44,776 bases of DNA from Ichthyophonus hoferi (GCA_002751075.1 NAOQ01000329.1:13772-58547), one strand, 5' to 3'; positions 24,349-37,819 are shown, counted from the first letter of the stretch. Notes: a model not told the origin generated them from the letters alone. Program-made: numbers and translations.

Positions 24349-27300
24349 GTAATAATAATAATAATAATGACAATAACAATAATAACAATAACAATAACAA
24401 TCATAGTGACAATGATAATAACAAGAACAATAACAATCATAACAACAATAACAATAACAATAACAATCATAATAACAATAACAATAACAATAACAATAAT
24501 AATAACAATAACAATAATAATAACAATAACAATAACAATAATAATAACAATAATAATAATAATAATAATAACAATAGCAATAGTGGTAATAGCCACCATA
24601 CTAACCCATCCTTGACCTTCAGATAGTAGATCCTTGTACCATAGTCCAGGGTGGTAAGGTAGGTGACATTATAGCAACAAAGACTTGTATAGAGCTTTAT
24701 TTGGGTAACGTACATGATAAATAAGCGAAGTGATTGGATAGTTGTGGTAAAGTATGTGTACGCACCAATAACATTTCGATTATTAGAAATAGCGTGGTTA
24801 GACGTATCCAGGTGTGGGGGCATAGGAGATGAATGTGGATGATTGGTGGTAAGATAGAGACGTATGAGCAATAGGAGGAACAAGAACTGGCTAGGACAGG
24901 AAGAGGGTAATAGGGTTCTAGAGGAAGTATAGGTAGACAGACGATATATGTCATATTGTAAATACAATACTAGATTAAATTAAATTAGAGTAGATTAAAT
25001 TAGATGACATTATATTATATTATAGCATACTATATTATATTGACAAAGGGGGTTTAACACGAAGAGAATGTAAGTTGTAAAATAAGAGGAGGTCTAATAT
25101 GAAGAGGGAGCAGGACCACAAAATCAATCCCCCATATGGTGCCGATACCCTGCGATTGTGGGCCGCATGGGTGGATTACAGTACTGACGTCACTCTAGGG
25201 TCAAATTGCATTGCCAATACAGTAGAGGTATTACGTAAGGTGGGTGTGCTTGTGTTGGTTTGCTAGATTTGTTTCATTTATTTGCAAGATTATTGATTGC
25301 TTTTACTTTTGCATTATTATATTACGCTATGCGTTGCTATATCACAAATATATATAAAAATATATACATGTATTTTAGATAGCAGTATACCATGTATAAA
25401 CAGCCCGATAGCAATGCAGTGTATGTCATATAACGATTAGTAAGATATCGTTCATAGAGCAGTAATAGAGGGAGGTTTATCAACCCCCACCCTCATTTTT
25501 TCTTCTCATTTTCATTTTCGTATTTACGTACTCGCATAAATACACAGACTTCATACAAATCCACATATAATGACGAAATAATGACACTCGTGTACCTGCT
25601 CCTGTTGTTTGAAAACAGTTTCGCATTACTGCGCGATTCCTGCTCAGTAATTTGGGAAATTTCAAATATCCTGCCAATGCTGTAGATACCTCCCAACTAT
25701 TGGATGTAGATCATTATATATTAGGCCGTCTATCTAATCTGGTCAACGAGGTAGGTATATATAGTTCATTAACATATAAGCACCTGTAAATATATCACGT
25801 TAACATATAGGCACCTGCAAATAGATCACAATAACATACCTATATATAGTTTTCTCGGCAATAAATACATCCACTACTTACTTACATATTCCCCTCACCA
25901 CCCTTCCCTCCATATACACAAACAGACTAATCGTGACTATGAAAACTACAATTTTTCCAAAGCAATGCACAATATCAACGAGTTCGTTACAATCGAACTC
26001 TCTGGTAAGTAAACAATGTCAATATAATATTATATAGTTTAACACATTTATAAAATGCCCTCATCTAACTACATATCTATCCCCTCTCCTCCATCCACCC
26101 CACTCTTCAGCCCTGTACATAGACACCATTAAAGATAGGCTGTACGAGGAAAGAGCAGACAGTGATCTCCGACGATCAGCCCAGACCACTCTCTATCATC
26201 TCTTAGATACCATCACTCATCTTCTAGCTCCTGTACTGCCACACCTTGCCGATGAACTATGGAAGGTATAGTGGATGTATATATGTAGTGTAAGTGTAAT
26301 AACATTACACTGCTGCATATGCTATGTGGACATAAAACCGCTTATCCCCACCATATATCTTATCTATCTATATACTATAAATTAACCCAGTATAGGTGCA
26401 TGCACTATATTCATAACTATTTATAAGCAAATCTCCCCCTTTAGTAAAAGATAATGTGACTAAATTTATTAGATAAGGTAGGTAGATAGATAGATATATA
26501 TATATTCTAACCAGTGATTTTCAATTGCACACAGAACTTCACGAGCCATCCATTACGTAAGCAGCCAATTAACAGTACTAACAGCATCACTAGTATATTC
26601 CAGACAGGTGAGTATACATGTATCACCGTTAATAAATCACTTAACGGCATATACAATATGCTCCAAGTTCTACAACGCAGTACAAGCTAACCTATATGTA
26701 GAATTGTACACAGTATAGTTGTGTATTTGTTTATGTAGATATACATATAAGCAAACAGATACATAACAGAGTTAGAAATACCTAACCTTGGTCATATAGG
26801 TTGGCCTCAGGCGCCAGATGATTGGTACAACTCAGCCATACAGACACGATGGTCCTTAGCAAGAATACTAAAAGGCCACGTCTCAAAGTGAGCAAGGGTT
26901 TAGGGCATGTGCATTGCTTATTATCAAATAGGTTGTTATGCTATTGATTGGGCTATAAAGGCGGGGCAGACGTCTATAGAAAAAAATATATGAAAGGAGG
27001 TGTATTTCGGGTATGTATGATAGTAAGGCAGTATAGTAATATGTATGATTGTATAATTGTATATATAATAGTACATAAGGTAGTATAATAATATGTAAGG
27101 TAGTATAATAGTATGTATGCAAGATAACATGATAGTATGTATCTCTAGAAAACAGGCAATCTTATATTTTGAAATATCACATCATACCATAGTAGACTAT
27201 GCAGTATCATATTATATCACATGATGTCATACTCAACTACGCAATATCATAGCATATATGACCATATCACATCATAGTATATATACTCATATTCATATAT

Positions 27301-28531
27301 ACCATCTTGCTTCCTCTCCAGAATGCTAAAACTAGATGCACCAATAGCATGAGATATATCCCATTATCACAATACCAACATTCTACCTCATCCATGTCTC
27401 ACATATCTGCATGTATCCTCTCCCTTCTCACCTTCTCTTTTCCTATATCTACATACTTCCTCAACCCCAACCTCTTCCTCCTCTCCTTGCCTTACTCTCG
27501 CTAGATTATTGGACCAGGCCCGTTTTGATAAGAACATTAGAGCCAGTCTTGATGCTTGCATCACGCTTTATCTGCCACCAGCAATCTATGACACTATATA
27601 TCCTATACATGGTAGTTCTATTCTATTGGTGTTTGACTTTTTTATATTAAAGTCTGTATGTATGTGTATGTATGTATGCATTTTGCATTTTTATATGTAT
27701 GCATGATAGTATGTATACCTACCAACACCTGTATATCTGAAATCCGCGTCACCTCATCACACACACATATATATACATACTATTTTCATTATAGCTCTAT
27801 CTTTCCCTCTCCATCACTGACCCCATATATATTACTTTACATAAAGAGTTCAGCTCCTAAATCTCATGATATGATAGTTCAATAGTATAATAGTACATAA
27901 AAACACCATCTAAACCTCATGCCATCACAAAGCAAACAAAGAAACACAAAAGAAAAAGAGATGTATGTATGTAATAACACTAAGTAGATGGATTTATAGA
28001 TGTACTGTCATTGCATATCCTTAAGGTTATATCCTACATTGTTAAGCTAACATGCAATCCCCCGATCACACTTAGTATAGCAATAATCACAATAGCATAG
28101 ACTCATAAACCATCCTCCACTTTTCATTGATCACTCTCTTCCCATCAGCCTGTAGTACATTTCCACAGTCAAACCTATCACAGCTCAACGATTTCCTCCT
28201 GGTGACCTCAACTACAATGTTACCAATGACTGATCTCCCTCCTACTGCATCTATCGTCGGCCTAGATAGCCTTTCTACACCTAGTAGCAAAGTCCCATCA
28301 TCTCCCTTAGAAAGTCTGCCCTTTACCCGACCAAGCAACCACCAATCTCACCCTCCTCCCAAGACTTTATTGGTCGATATTAAGTGGCCCCCCACTGCCC
28401 CAATTCCACACAGGTGTGGCATACAAGTGACTTGCAGCCAATTACACAAGTGTGCGCGTTGTTGGAAACGGTGTGCCCCTGAGGTAGATGGACTATGTAG
28501 TCGATGTAAAATTGTACTATCGGACATGTAA
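21112..28531 (+). CDS. IARS2: Isoleucyl-tRNA synthetase, mitochondrial/bacterial type (5'-partial, gapped)
   Basis: Class I synthetase charging tRNA-Ile, expected in mitochondria. Exons: 21112-21255, 21675-21903, 22212-22271, 23082-23137, 23498 into the gap and on to 23929, 24623-24658, 25114-25239, 25619-25750, 25926-26004, 26111-26265, 26535-26607, 26800-26887, 27505-27611 and 28149-28531. Phases join throughout. Motifs in order: [77 protein letters not shown], then [12 protein letters not shown], which holds the KMSKS ATP loop. [11 protein letters not shown] leads into the anticodon-binding helical domain ([26 protein letters not shown]). The C-terminus is the IleRS/Fpg-type zinc finger (CARCW...CSRC). 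That finger and the sequence place it with bacterial or mitochondrial rather than cytosolic IleRS. The N-terminal part with the HIGH motif is absent. The last exon has a Ser/Pro-rich, poorly conserved stretch before the finger. Confidence 0.95.
22800..22910. repeat. (AAT)n microsatellite
   Basis: AAT-type run in an IARS2 intron. (TA)n tracts occur at 22585-22610 and 23281-23315. Confidence 0.85.
23577..23835. other. Assembly gap (259 N) flanked by a duplicated 44-bp sequence
   Basis: All bases are N. The 44 bp before the gap (23533-23576) and the 44 bp starting at 23838 are identical and encode the same IARS2 residues ([15 protein letters not shown]). Reading across one copy gives a seamless IARS2 exon, so the gap probably separates two ends of the same locus rather than hiding real sequence. 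Confidence 0.97.
24165..24590. repeat. Large (AAT)n/(AAC)n compound microsatellite
   Basis: About 425 bp of AAT with AAC and GAC interruptions in an IARS2 intron, ending about 30 bp before the 36-bp exon at 24623. Long open frames across it encode only poly-Ile, Leu or Thr and are artefacts. Confidence 0.95.
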
Positions 28532-31500
28532 CAGCTGTGATTCTTTAACCTGCATGAATAATATATATATATATATATATATATTGCTGGAGTATAATAT
28601 GGTAAGTGCTTACTATCACATAAAATGGCACCGGCTATTAACAACACAAGACAGATATTCTTTAGAAGAAGCATTATTTATAGAATCAAGTGTCTATTAT
28701 ACTACCGTCTTTTAATTATTTTAAATATCACAGTTCCTATATAGCCAGGTAACAATGGAACTGTTTTTCATACAAGACATGTGGGGGAGGGAGGAGAGTG
28801 GGGTAACTAGGTCCTGAAGGGTAGTAGGAAGAGAAGACATACTAAGGCATGATAGAAATAGAATTACAATAATTTCCTTTACAATTTGATAATCCGTATA
28901 CCTCAGTGTGACAAGAGAAGTGACAGGAGAGGTAGTATGAACTAATTATACAAATAGTTTAAATATAGCCCAATACAAGCATGGTTCTAGTTTATTGTAC
29001 CACTGAAAGCCAGTTAATAAACTGTGTCAATAAAAAAGGTGTTTGATAAATAGTACTACATGGTACATATACTATTTTTTTATTGTATCATAACGGTGTA
29101 ATATGATAAATATATAGCGATATGATAATATGATAAGATACGATGGTATAAAAGTTATGATAGTATACGCCGCGCTATTCTTACGGTGTAGGTGCTACCT
29201 GATTTGACTAAGGGATATATAACAAGATATGGGAACTTGAAGAGCAAGTCAGACTGTAGGAGAAAATAAAACTAAGCAATATAAGAGCTAAATTAAAAGA
29301 TTAAAATATAATTAAAATATCATAAATTTAATATCAGGCCCATTCAAACAAATCTGACCCCTATTGTGACATTTAAATTGTTTACTATACTGTGCATTGA
29401 TTTGTGATCAACTCGACGTCGATATATATATATATTTGCATATTTATTTATTTGAACTTATATTTTATATGTAGCCTACCTTTATCTTTTATTTTTATCA
29501 TTGCACATTATGTACAATAATATATATGTATAAATATATGCATCTTCCTAAACATCATGTCACTAACTAAGCCAAAGCCACCCCTTGACATATTCCTGGG
29601 GCGTTCGTCACTAGATCAAATTCCCATAATTCAATCCCGTCTTGTTAACTCCAAAACCAGAGTCTTGAGAAAATATCCTGGTTACAATAATGCGCATTTT
29701 TTGACTGATAATCATGAATTGTATTTTAGTAAAGTAATGGTTCTCACATCCTGTTCTTTGTTGGAGCCCCTCGGTCTTCTTAGAAAGCAATAAAGAAAAG
29801 CATCTACCACATGAAAGTTTATTGCGGATCTGATTAAGATTGGATCTAGGTCTATTTGTATCTCTTGATAAAGTCTCCTTTCTTAGATCATTGACTTCCC
29901 CTTCAAGGCCAGGCTGTTTCCTAAAGTATTCCAAGTCAAGAAATTCTCAAGTGTTGAGATAATAATAGAACTGTTTATTCTGATCTTGGCCAATCTAAAG
30001 AGATAACAGTTTTCAGATTGGCTAATCCAAATGTGATTTTAAAATGTGCATGACACATGCAGTATACCTAACATATTAGTACTCTGTATATGCTTCCAAG
30101 GGCATGATGGTATCTAAGCCAATTGTGTAGAGACTTTTGAGGGCTTACTAAAGGATCTAAAAGAACCTAAATTATCGCCTCAATATAACAATATTGAGAG
30201 GATGAGTATATCATGAACCAATTAATTATACAACAGAAATAACACAATACTCAGATATATTTATCCAGAGCAAGCCTACATTCGGGACCAACCCAGATTC
30301 GCTAATGGAAAGCTTCCCTTTCTAGTGGTTCTTCTGAGTCTAAGAGAACATATGTATTCATCTACCATTTGACCAAATGACGATCGCAAACAATCAGGGG
30401 CCAAATCGACGTCGTATTAAAAGGTTTTATGGGAATCCAGTAATTCCATCCCTGGAGAGCTATCTCTGTATATCATTTGCTTAGAGCAGTGTGCTAGAGT
30501 ACAATGACCATTGGTCCAGGTTGTGTGAATTCCGTAATTATAGCGACTTAATCGGTATGTGATCGTGATATGTGATTATAACAAAGTCATATGCTGAAAA
30601 TCTGCTATGATTAGTATATTAGTCTCACTGACACATCAATGTTTATTAAAGCCATTTTTTTTTTCAAAATAAATTGGTTTTTATTTATTTATCTCAAATT
30701 AATATATATTCTAACACTAAATGAATTATATATTTTAAATGTATAGCTCCCACTCTCTAATTAAAAGCAAATAATGTACATAGTATACCTATATTTTTTA
30801 AATTTAAACAAATAAAATTTCAACTATATATATTAATTTCAAAAAATATATGGCTAGAAAAATGCCAGGTGGCAATATAATATAACAAATCCTAAATGGG
30901 TGTAAGGTAACCTGGCCTCGGCATGTGAAATGTGATATAATTTCCTATTCGCCTACTATTGGCTTATGTTCATCCATAACAAATACTGTGCAATAAATAT
31001 TCTGATTGAAAGGTTTTATTTTCTGATAGGTTAAAAATATTCACCATACATCAAGTATAACAATATGTTATACAGAGCATAATAGTTATATATTGACATA
31101 GCTCTCATTTTAATTTAAAATGCATAAAATAAAATACAAATAATACTACAAGTGTTTCTAAATATTACATTTTTATTTATTTTATAGTATGTGTGGTATT
31201 ATAACCATCACAGTCACATACATAGTAGCTGTAGCATAATTAATAATTATCCGGATTTGCAAGCATATAAGCCGTGGTTGTTCTTGGTTGTTCTTATCTA
31301 TCCAACGCCTTATGCTTTTAACATTTTAATGAATAGTATATTATTTTTAAGTTATATATTAAATTATATATAGTTTTATTTATTTTATTACATGAACATT
31401 AAATTTAAGTACGGTTGTATGGAAAAATCTAAATTCCTTACTCATAATTTTAAATTCCATTTTTAGGATGTAATGACGGTATTTTCCTTCTACACTTTAA

Positions 31501-32726
31501 TACTTTTCTATTTGTGGCTAAACATAGAAACTGAGCATTACAACCAGTGGTCAACTGCCACTAAGATATAATTGTAAAATTAATAATTAATCATAATACA
31601 ATCCACCAATAACAAGATTTGTTAAGCTATCTCAAAATGATCCATTATCCAATTTCAATTTTTAGTTGAAGTCGGATAGTAAGTCAAATAGTAGCATTTG
31701 ACTCTTTTAACTCGTATTAGTATATACCACATAGATAGAGATATATGGGTTGAGCTACAGGTAATGGAACCTGGCCGTTTCTCCAGTGATTTACATTATA
31801 GATTATATATATTATATATATACACCATATATACCCTTTTTTATTAGAATTATTATATATTATTATATACAGTTTAGTAAGCTGCATATGTAGAAAAACA
31901 GGCTGTAGCAGGGTTTAAGTTTATATATATTAATACTTAGCTTATCAGTAAACGTTTGTACATTCCAGTGTCTAGTGGAGGTTTACGTCGCTTTAAAAAC
32001 ATCGGCGAATCCTATTATTTTTTTATATACACAGGCAGGCTAGACAAGGGTTGTCCACCTTATACCATTGTTATATTGTTGATGGTAAAAAATGAAGACA
32101 GTTAAAATAAAAAAGTGTAATATTATTGTCATATTATGTGTAATAAATACTGCATAATTATTTGTTGTGTGCAGACACACGCATGTTATTATTTTTATTA
32201 TTATTCTCTCTCTATTTTCTCTTTCTTTTATATATAAGTACGCATAAGCATTCTCGCAGGCAAAGTTGTTTGTTTTATACCTGTATGTTCTTCATATATC
32301 CCTTTTATACAGTGTTCACTTTTATTTAATTTAAACTATCTTTCTATTCAATGTATTATCCATTATTTCTTTCACTTTCTCATATTTTTTTCTTTTCATG
32401 TCATTACCTTCTTATTCATATATTATCAATATATATATATATATGAGGACTGGTATGTCATTTATAATCATTATAGTGTTTATATTACTAGAGCTATACT
32501 CTAACATCGCCTAACACTAGCACATGTTCTAACATATTTTCATATTATATTTCTCTCTCCTTCCTTCTTCTTCTCACACACCAACAACCGACATATACAA
32601 TAATCCATTTAATTTCTCCCACTTCACCCACCATCTCACACCTTACACTAGGACAACCTGCATATCACACACAAACCATCCTTTTTTCCTATTTAACCGC
32701 ACAGGAGACATCACTTCACACACACT
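28532..32726. other. Gene-poor 4.2-kb intergenic region
   Basis: I find no gene I can support. It holds a (TA)n at 28560-28584, the 10-bp palindrome TCGACGTCGA at 29413-29422 and a hairpin-like inverted repeat near 29978-30021 (TTGGCCAATCT / AGATTGGCTAA). Two overlapping unidentified frames lie at 29557-29793 (plus, 78 codons) and 29611-29934 (minus, 107 codons). Neither has recognisable domains or splice context. Pyrimidine-rich DNA at about 32500-32700 leads into the glucokinase gene. Confidence 0.5.
29557..29934. other. Overlapping unidentified open frames
   Basis: The plus frame 29557-29793 (MSLTKPKPPLDIFLGRSSLD...) and the minus frame 29611-29934 (MEYFRKQPGLEGEVNDLRKE...) overlap. The DNA is less AT-biased than its surroundings, so it may be an old gene piece or a repeat. 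The minus frame has the more protein-like charged composition. I assign no function and cannot say which strand, if either, is coding. Confidence 0.2.
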
Positions 32727-35700
32727 ATGTCCTATCCAACGGGTGACAAGAAATACATTGTGGCCGGCTATATTGCCGGTTGCAACTCAGTGCTTCAACT
32801 GTATTTAGTTGGCCCAGAGGACCAATTATTAGTGGGTGTTAGAGCTCCTGGTGAATTAATACACGAACAGACTTTTAACAATCAACAGTATGCTACCTTT
32901 GTACAGGTATGGTTGACAACCGTCTAGTTTTTCATTGGATTGCTGTTTTTTTTCTTGTTGTAAAGTTATTTATGTATGCGATAAGTATGTTTCTTTTTAT
33001 TTTATGGCCATTGGCTAGTTATAAATGTTTTAATTTTCTATATATTTTTGCTTATCAAACTCTTGCTACTAGAATCAGGGTACATACGTCATATGCCTTA
33101 TTATAGATATTATAGATTATATATCATATAACACATACTCGATCCTATATTTAGACATTAATTAGTCACCACTTGACACATAGGGTGTGATATCTCACCC
33201 CCTTGCCTTAGATATAATTTATTATTAACACTGATTACCGATTGGCACTCGTTATCTTTCCATTATACTATTATACAAAAGGGAATGTATGCCCCTCCAA
33301 CTTTACTTTTCCTGATCCCTGTCTATCATTTTCTTTCTTCTATACATTTCCATATCCACCTACCCATCCATCGCCCCCCTACCTCTCCCTCTCCCTCTCC
33401 CCGCATCCTGTACAGGTGGTAGAAACCTTCCTGCAGAACTGCTACAATCCGCGCGGCAAAGGGCCCTATGGACCTCGTGTTACAGCTGCATGCTTTGCTG
33501 TAGCTGGTCCGGTTGATAGTAACAGGGTGACTTTTAGTAATCGTTCTAATTGGGTAATCGATGGCCATACCTTAGAGCGCCAATTAAACATTGATCGTAT
33601 AGATCTAATTAATGACTTTGTTAGTATTGGCTACGGTCTACTGACTCTCTCTGCAGATGAGACTATTACTATACAGGACGCCCCTGAGGTCCCGGTAAGA
33701 CATTTATATACTAGCATACTTCTATACATATACCTATATACATGTATACTTACATACTTGTGCTCAATCCCTTTTATACCTATCCCACTCTATTTCCTAT
33801 CTACCTCACTATATTTCATATCTATCTAACTATATTTTCTATCTATCTCACTGTATTTGCGATATATTTCATTTATACCTAACAATTACATTTAAGTCAC
33901 CACTAATCTGCGATATTTATTTTAACAGGGCGCTCCAATTGCTTGTATCGGAGCCGGTATGGGACTAGGTTAGTTCCTTGGTTTATCTACCATGACACAG
34001 TAGTGTGTGCTTGGTGATATAGATATATGTAGTAAGAGTATGTACGATGTTAAATGTGTTATGTTGTTATGCTACATTATATTATATGACATTACATTAT
34101 GTTATACTGCCTTGCCCGATGTACTCTGTCCTAACATTCCCTGTACTATTATACTATTGTATATATCTTTTATACAATTATATAATTATATATACATGCA
34201 TAGTAACAAACCTGTTCTTCTATGGGGATCTAAACCAAAAAATTACACCCCCTTTAAGAAACATTTAATGTGATATATTCATCTTACTATAGTCATCATA
34301 ACTACTGATAATACAACACAATACAACACAATGCACACTATACCAAATACCCGCAACCACACCAGACCTACCCTCATCATTAACCTGACATATACCCAAT
34401 CAGGCGAGTGCTATCTCACATGTCAGAGTGGGGTTTATAACGCCTGGCCTAGCGAAGGGGGTCACTGTGAATTTGCACCACGCAATGAACTAGAAATTGA
34501 ACTATTGCAGTTTCTCAAGAGTAAATACAACGAGGACTTCCGAGTCAGTGTGGAGAGAATAGTTTCTATGCGAGGCATAGTAAATGTATTTGAGTTCTTA
34601 TCACAACATGATAAGTTTAAGGACCAGGTCTGTATGTGTATATGAAGAGAATAACGTCCTTGGAAGTGTGTGAATGTGAATGTCTGTTGATTTGAGTTGA
34701 GTTGTGGTGTGTCTTATTGAATTGTATTATATTGTAGTATATTGTATTATATTATATTATATTATATTATATTATATTATATTATATTATATTGTACCAT
34801 ATATTATATTCTAACACAGTATAGCACATATGTAATTGTGTGTCTATCTATATATTTATGTTAAGTAGTCAAGGGTTCTTTTCTCAGAAGTATATAGTTA
34901 TATATATACCTGTACATTGTACATACTACACGCGTGAGAGTTACCATATATATTCATACATACTATTGTACTATTACATTATTTTACTATTATACTATGA
35001 CACTATTATACCATTATTACTATAATATTATACTACTATACTATTATACTGTCATATTATTATACTATGATTTATGCCCACACACACACTGACATGAGCA
35101 CCCCCACCTACATGCACAAGGTCCTTCCTGAGACTATGCAGGCTATAGCCTCTGCCTCGGTGAAGAGCACGGCGATAGCATTGTGTGAGGCGAATGATGC
35201 AGTGTGCCGCCAGACTCTAGACACTGTTATATCTACCTATGGCTCTGAGGCCGGTTGTGCTGCCTTAAAATGGCTGCCTTATGGAGGGTGCGTGTTTAAA
35301 TTTAACGCTGGTTTATATTGGTGTTTATAATATTTTGTTATATAAGATATAAGATATAACACAATGTTGGTTATAATATAGTATGTTATGTTATGTTATG
35401 TTATGTTATGCTCTAATATAGTATACTATGATATACTATAATATCCTATAATGGCCTATGATATACCATGATATATTATGATATACTACACTAACCATCC
35501 TCCTATAGTCTCTATATCACAGGTAGTTTTGCAATGGAACACGTGGATAGGTTAAAGAGTAGAATGTTCCTGGCAGCCTATCAGGACAAGGGAAGAGTTA
35601 GTCCAATCATCAGACAGGTAGGAATACAAGCTTTACAATTTATGGGTGCTTGTGTAGATTGGTGCCTGATTCCTGCCATCCTATTGTTGTTTGTAGTAAC

Positions 35701-36231
35701 ATAACTACCTAATGTTATGAGGTTTGATTGGATGCATAGAATGCGATTATATAAGTGGTGGATATGCTCGTATCACATTAGGCTTCGCTTTTTTTTAAAA
35801 AACTCAATTCATATTTACTGGAGTTTATCTAGTGGCCTATAGGTATCATTTTGTGGTATGAACCAATTAGATATGCTTTTTCCCTATTGCATAATACAAT
35901 ACCGACTACTCTAACATGTGCTTTAGAGCATATACCCATATATATATATAACCACATATCTAATTAACTTACGTACGCGCATACACAAACACATCCATAC
36001 GTCCTACGTATGTACCTATACACTCCACAGGTACCAGTCAAAGTAGTAATGGTTAATGATGTTGGCCCACGTGGCGCTCACTACCTTGCGGTGAAACTAC
36101 TCCGCGAGATCGAGTCAGAACACAAAAGAGCCAATAGTATTTTACTTCCGAAGCACGAATCTTATATTGCAATGTTATTATTGGCTGTTGCTGGTGCTGG
36201 ATTTGGCATGTACCGTCTGATGCGTCATTAA
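32727..36231 (+). CDS. Bacterial-type glucokinase (Glk family) with C-terminal membrane anchor
   Basis: Glk-family enzymes phosphorylate glucose with ATP. Seven exons (32727-32906, 33416-33694, 33929-33968, 34404-34627, 35121-35287, 35509-35617, 36031-36231) join in phase into a complete 399-residue protein, close to bacterial Glk length (about 320) plus extensions. Motifs: GYIAGCN at residues 14-20, where the family has GDIGGTN; CFAVAGPV; INDFVSIG with the catalytic Asp at about 127; GAGMGLG at about 161-167 (family GAGTGLG); EGGHCEFAP at about 184-192; SVERIVSMRGIVN (family SAERVLSGPGLVN). The sugar-contacting Asn, Asp, Glu, His and Glu known from the E. coli enzyme all appear kept. Residues about 379-394 form a hydrophobic Gly/Ala-rich segment followed by RLMRH, as in tail-anchored outer-mitochondrial or peroxisomal proteins. 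The ATG is chosen because it starts the conserved domain and follows pyrimidine-rich, non-coding DNA. The altered phosphate loops leave activity uncertain. Confidence 0.9.
34735..34800. repeat. (TATTA)n pentamer repeat
   Basis: Nearly perfect ATTAT repeat in the fourth glucokinase intron. A (TTATG)n block lies at about 35380-35410 in the next intron. Confidence 0.85.
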
Positions 36232-36847
36232 AGCATATCGTTTATGTCTGTATTGTTATCTGCATATTGTATATTTTATATTTTAATCAGTGTTATGATT
36301 GGCTCTATGATATTTTATAACTTGTCTAATATAATATGTTCAGTACAGTTTTGAACTTATTACAAAGACCTTAGATGGTAGTTTTTGTGTTATGTTATTT
36401 TAACGTTGTTGGTTTCTATCTGTGGTCTGTTGTAGTTTGTGAACCTTAAATTATTATTTATCTATCTGTATTATGGTTCATTTCCACCGGCTTATCATAT
36501 ACGTTCTACCTCTACCTCATACAATCGTTCTGGTATTTAAAGTTTATAAATAACACGTCTTTTACTCTTTTTAAAATACTAATAGGGCACCTTCATTGGT
36601 CTTTACTCTATATACCATTCTAAGTAAGAGCATCATTGGATGGTGCCATAAGCATTTACCAATAAAATGTCCAATTTATGCTAAAACAAAATAGTGTAAA
36701 ATTATTTCCATTACTGGTGTCTATGTCTATATATATAATTATGAATCATACGACCACTTCTGGATAAAACCGAATTTTAAATAAATATTTATGCAATACA
36801 GAAAGGATGGTTTTGACAAAACATTTTCAGTTTATTTAGGTTGCTGT

Positions 36848-36871
36848 AGATTATACTTGCAAGTATAATCT
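36848..36871. repeat. 24-bp perfect palindrome
   Basis: The half-site AGATTATACTTG is followed directly by its exact reverse complement with no spacer. Flanking bases do not extend the symmetry. Confidence 0.9.
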
Positions 36872-37819
36872 GACATCTAGGGTGAAAATCTAACCCGAGT
36901 GTCTTTACTCGTAAGACATTACTATTACAACAGTAACAACAACTCAACAACAATCTCCAAGGGAATTCATTGTCAAGATAACTGATCCAACATAGCAAAA
37001 CAGCTCTGAATAATAATGGGAAACGGCTTAGAATGAGTGAGACTGCAGAGTACTGCAATAGCACATTCTTCATTGAAGATACAAATAATGAGCATTGACA
37101 TGGTTCACTATCATCTAGCACCATGTATCATTACATCCAAATCTTGTTACACAGATACATCTTTGGTCCTGCTGCCTAGTGCTCTGCTCATATACTTTTA
37201 GTTTGGGGATGATGATATAAGACAGACCACATGTTTACATTACATGCTATGTCTGCCCACTACCTATGTAACTCGTGTGCTGGCCACACGGAAGGAACTC
37301 TTCCACACTCTTCAGTGTTAGTAAATATGAGATGCTTTTTTATTAAAAATAAATATGGTTGAGCATAAGCCTGTCGATCTCCCAGCCAGGAGGAAGAGGC
37401 TTGATGGAATTGACCAGAGCTAGGACTACATTGTGTTGAATGTGGAACGTGGGATGCCCCTTCTTTCTCCCTCTCTAGCATTGACACCACAACATTAACA
37501 CAGTGAGAACATCCTAACCTGAAAGGGAGTTACATTAACCGTCGTACTACACTAAAAATAAGTGTAAGATCTGTTAACAAGGAACTTTATCAAGTAGTAG
37601 AGAATGTTTTAACTCCATATCATCATAGGTCGCTCATTATACAGGATTACAATAAGCTTGACCTTAAACCCTGTTCATACTGGCTATACCGATAGCCACG
37701 TAGATATTAAATGAACTACCATATACATTGGGTTATACGTTATCGCAGATTGGTATAATAACCAATAGTTAGCGCTAAACATAATTAAACCAGTACATAA
37801 TCAGTTACAATACTATTCT

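Noticed and set aside
24129-24615. Long open frames of poly-Ile/Val/Leu/Thr on both strands
   Set aside because: They are translations of the (AAT)n/(AAC)n microsatellite inside an IARS2 intron.
36789-37490. Minus frames read as a possible downstream exon of the ankyrin/DHHC-like gene
   Set aside because: No DHHC motif, no matching splice phase, and the ankyrin gene already has a stop at 38215.
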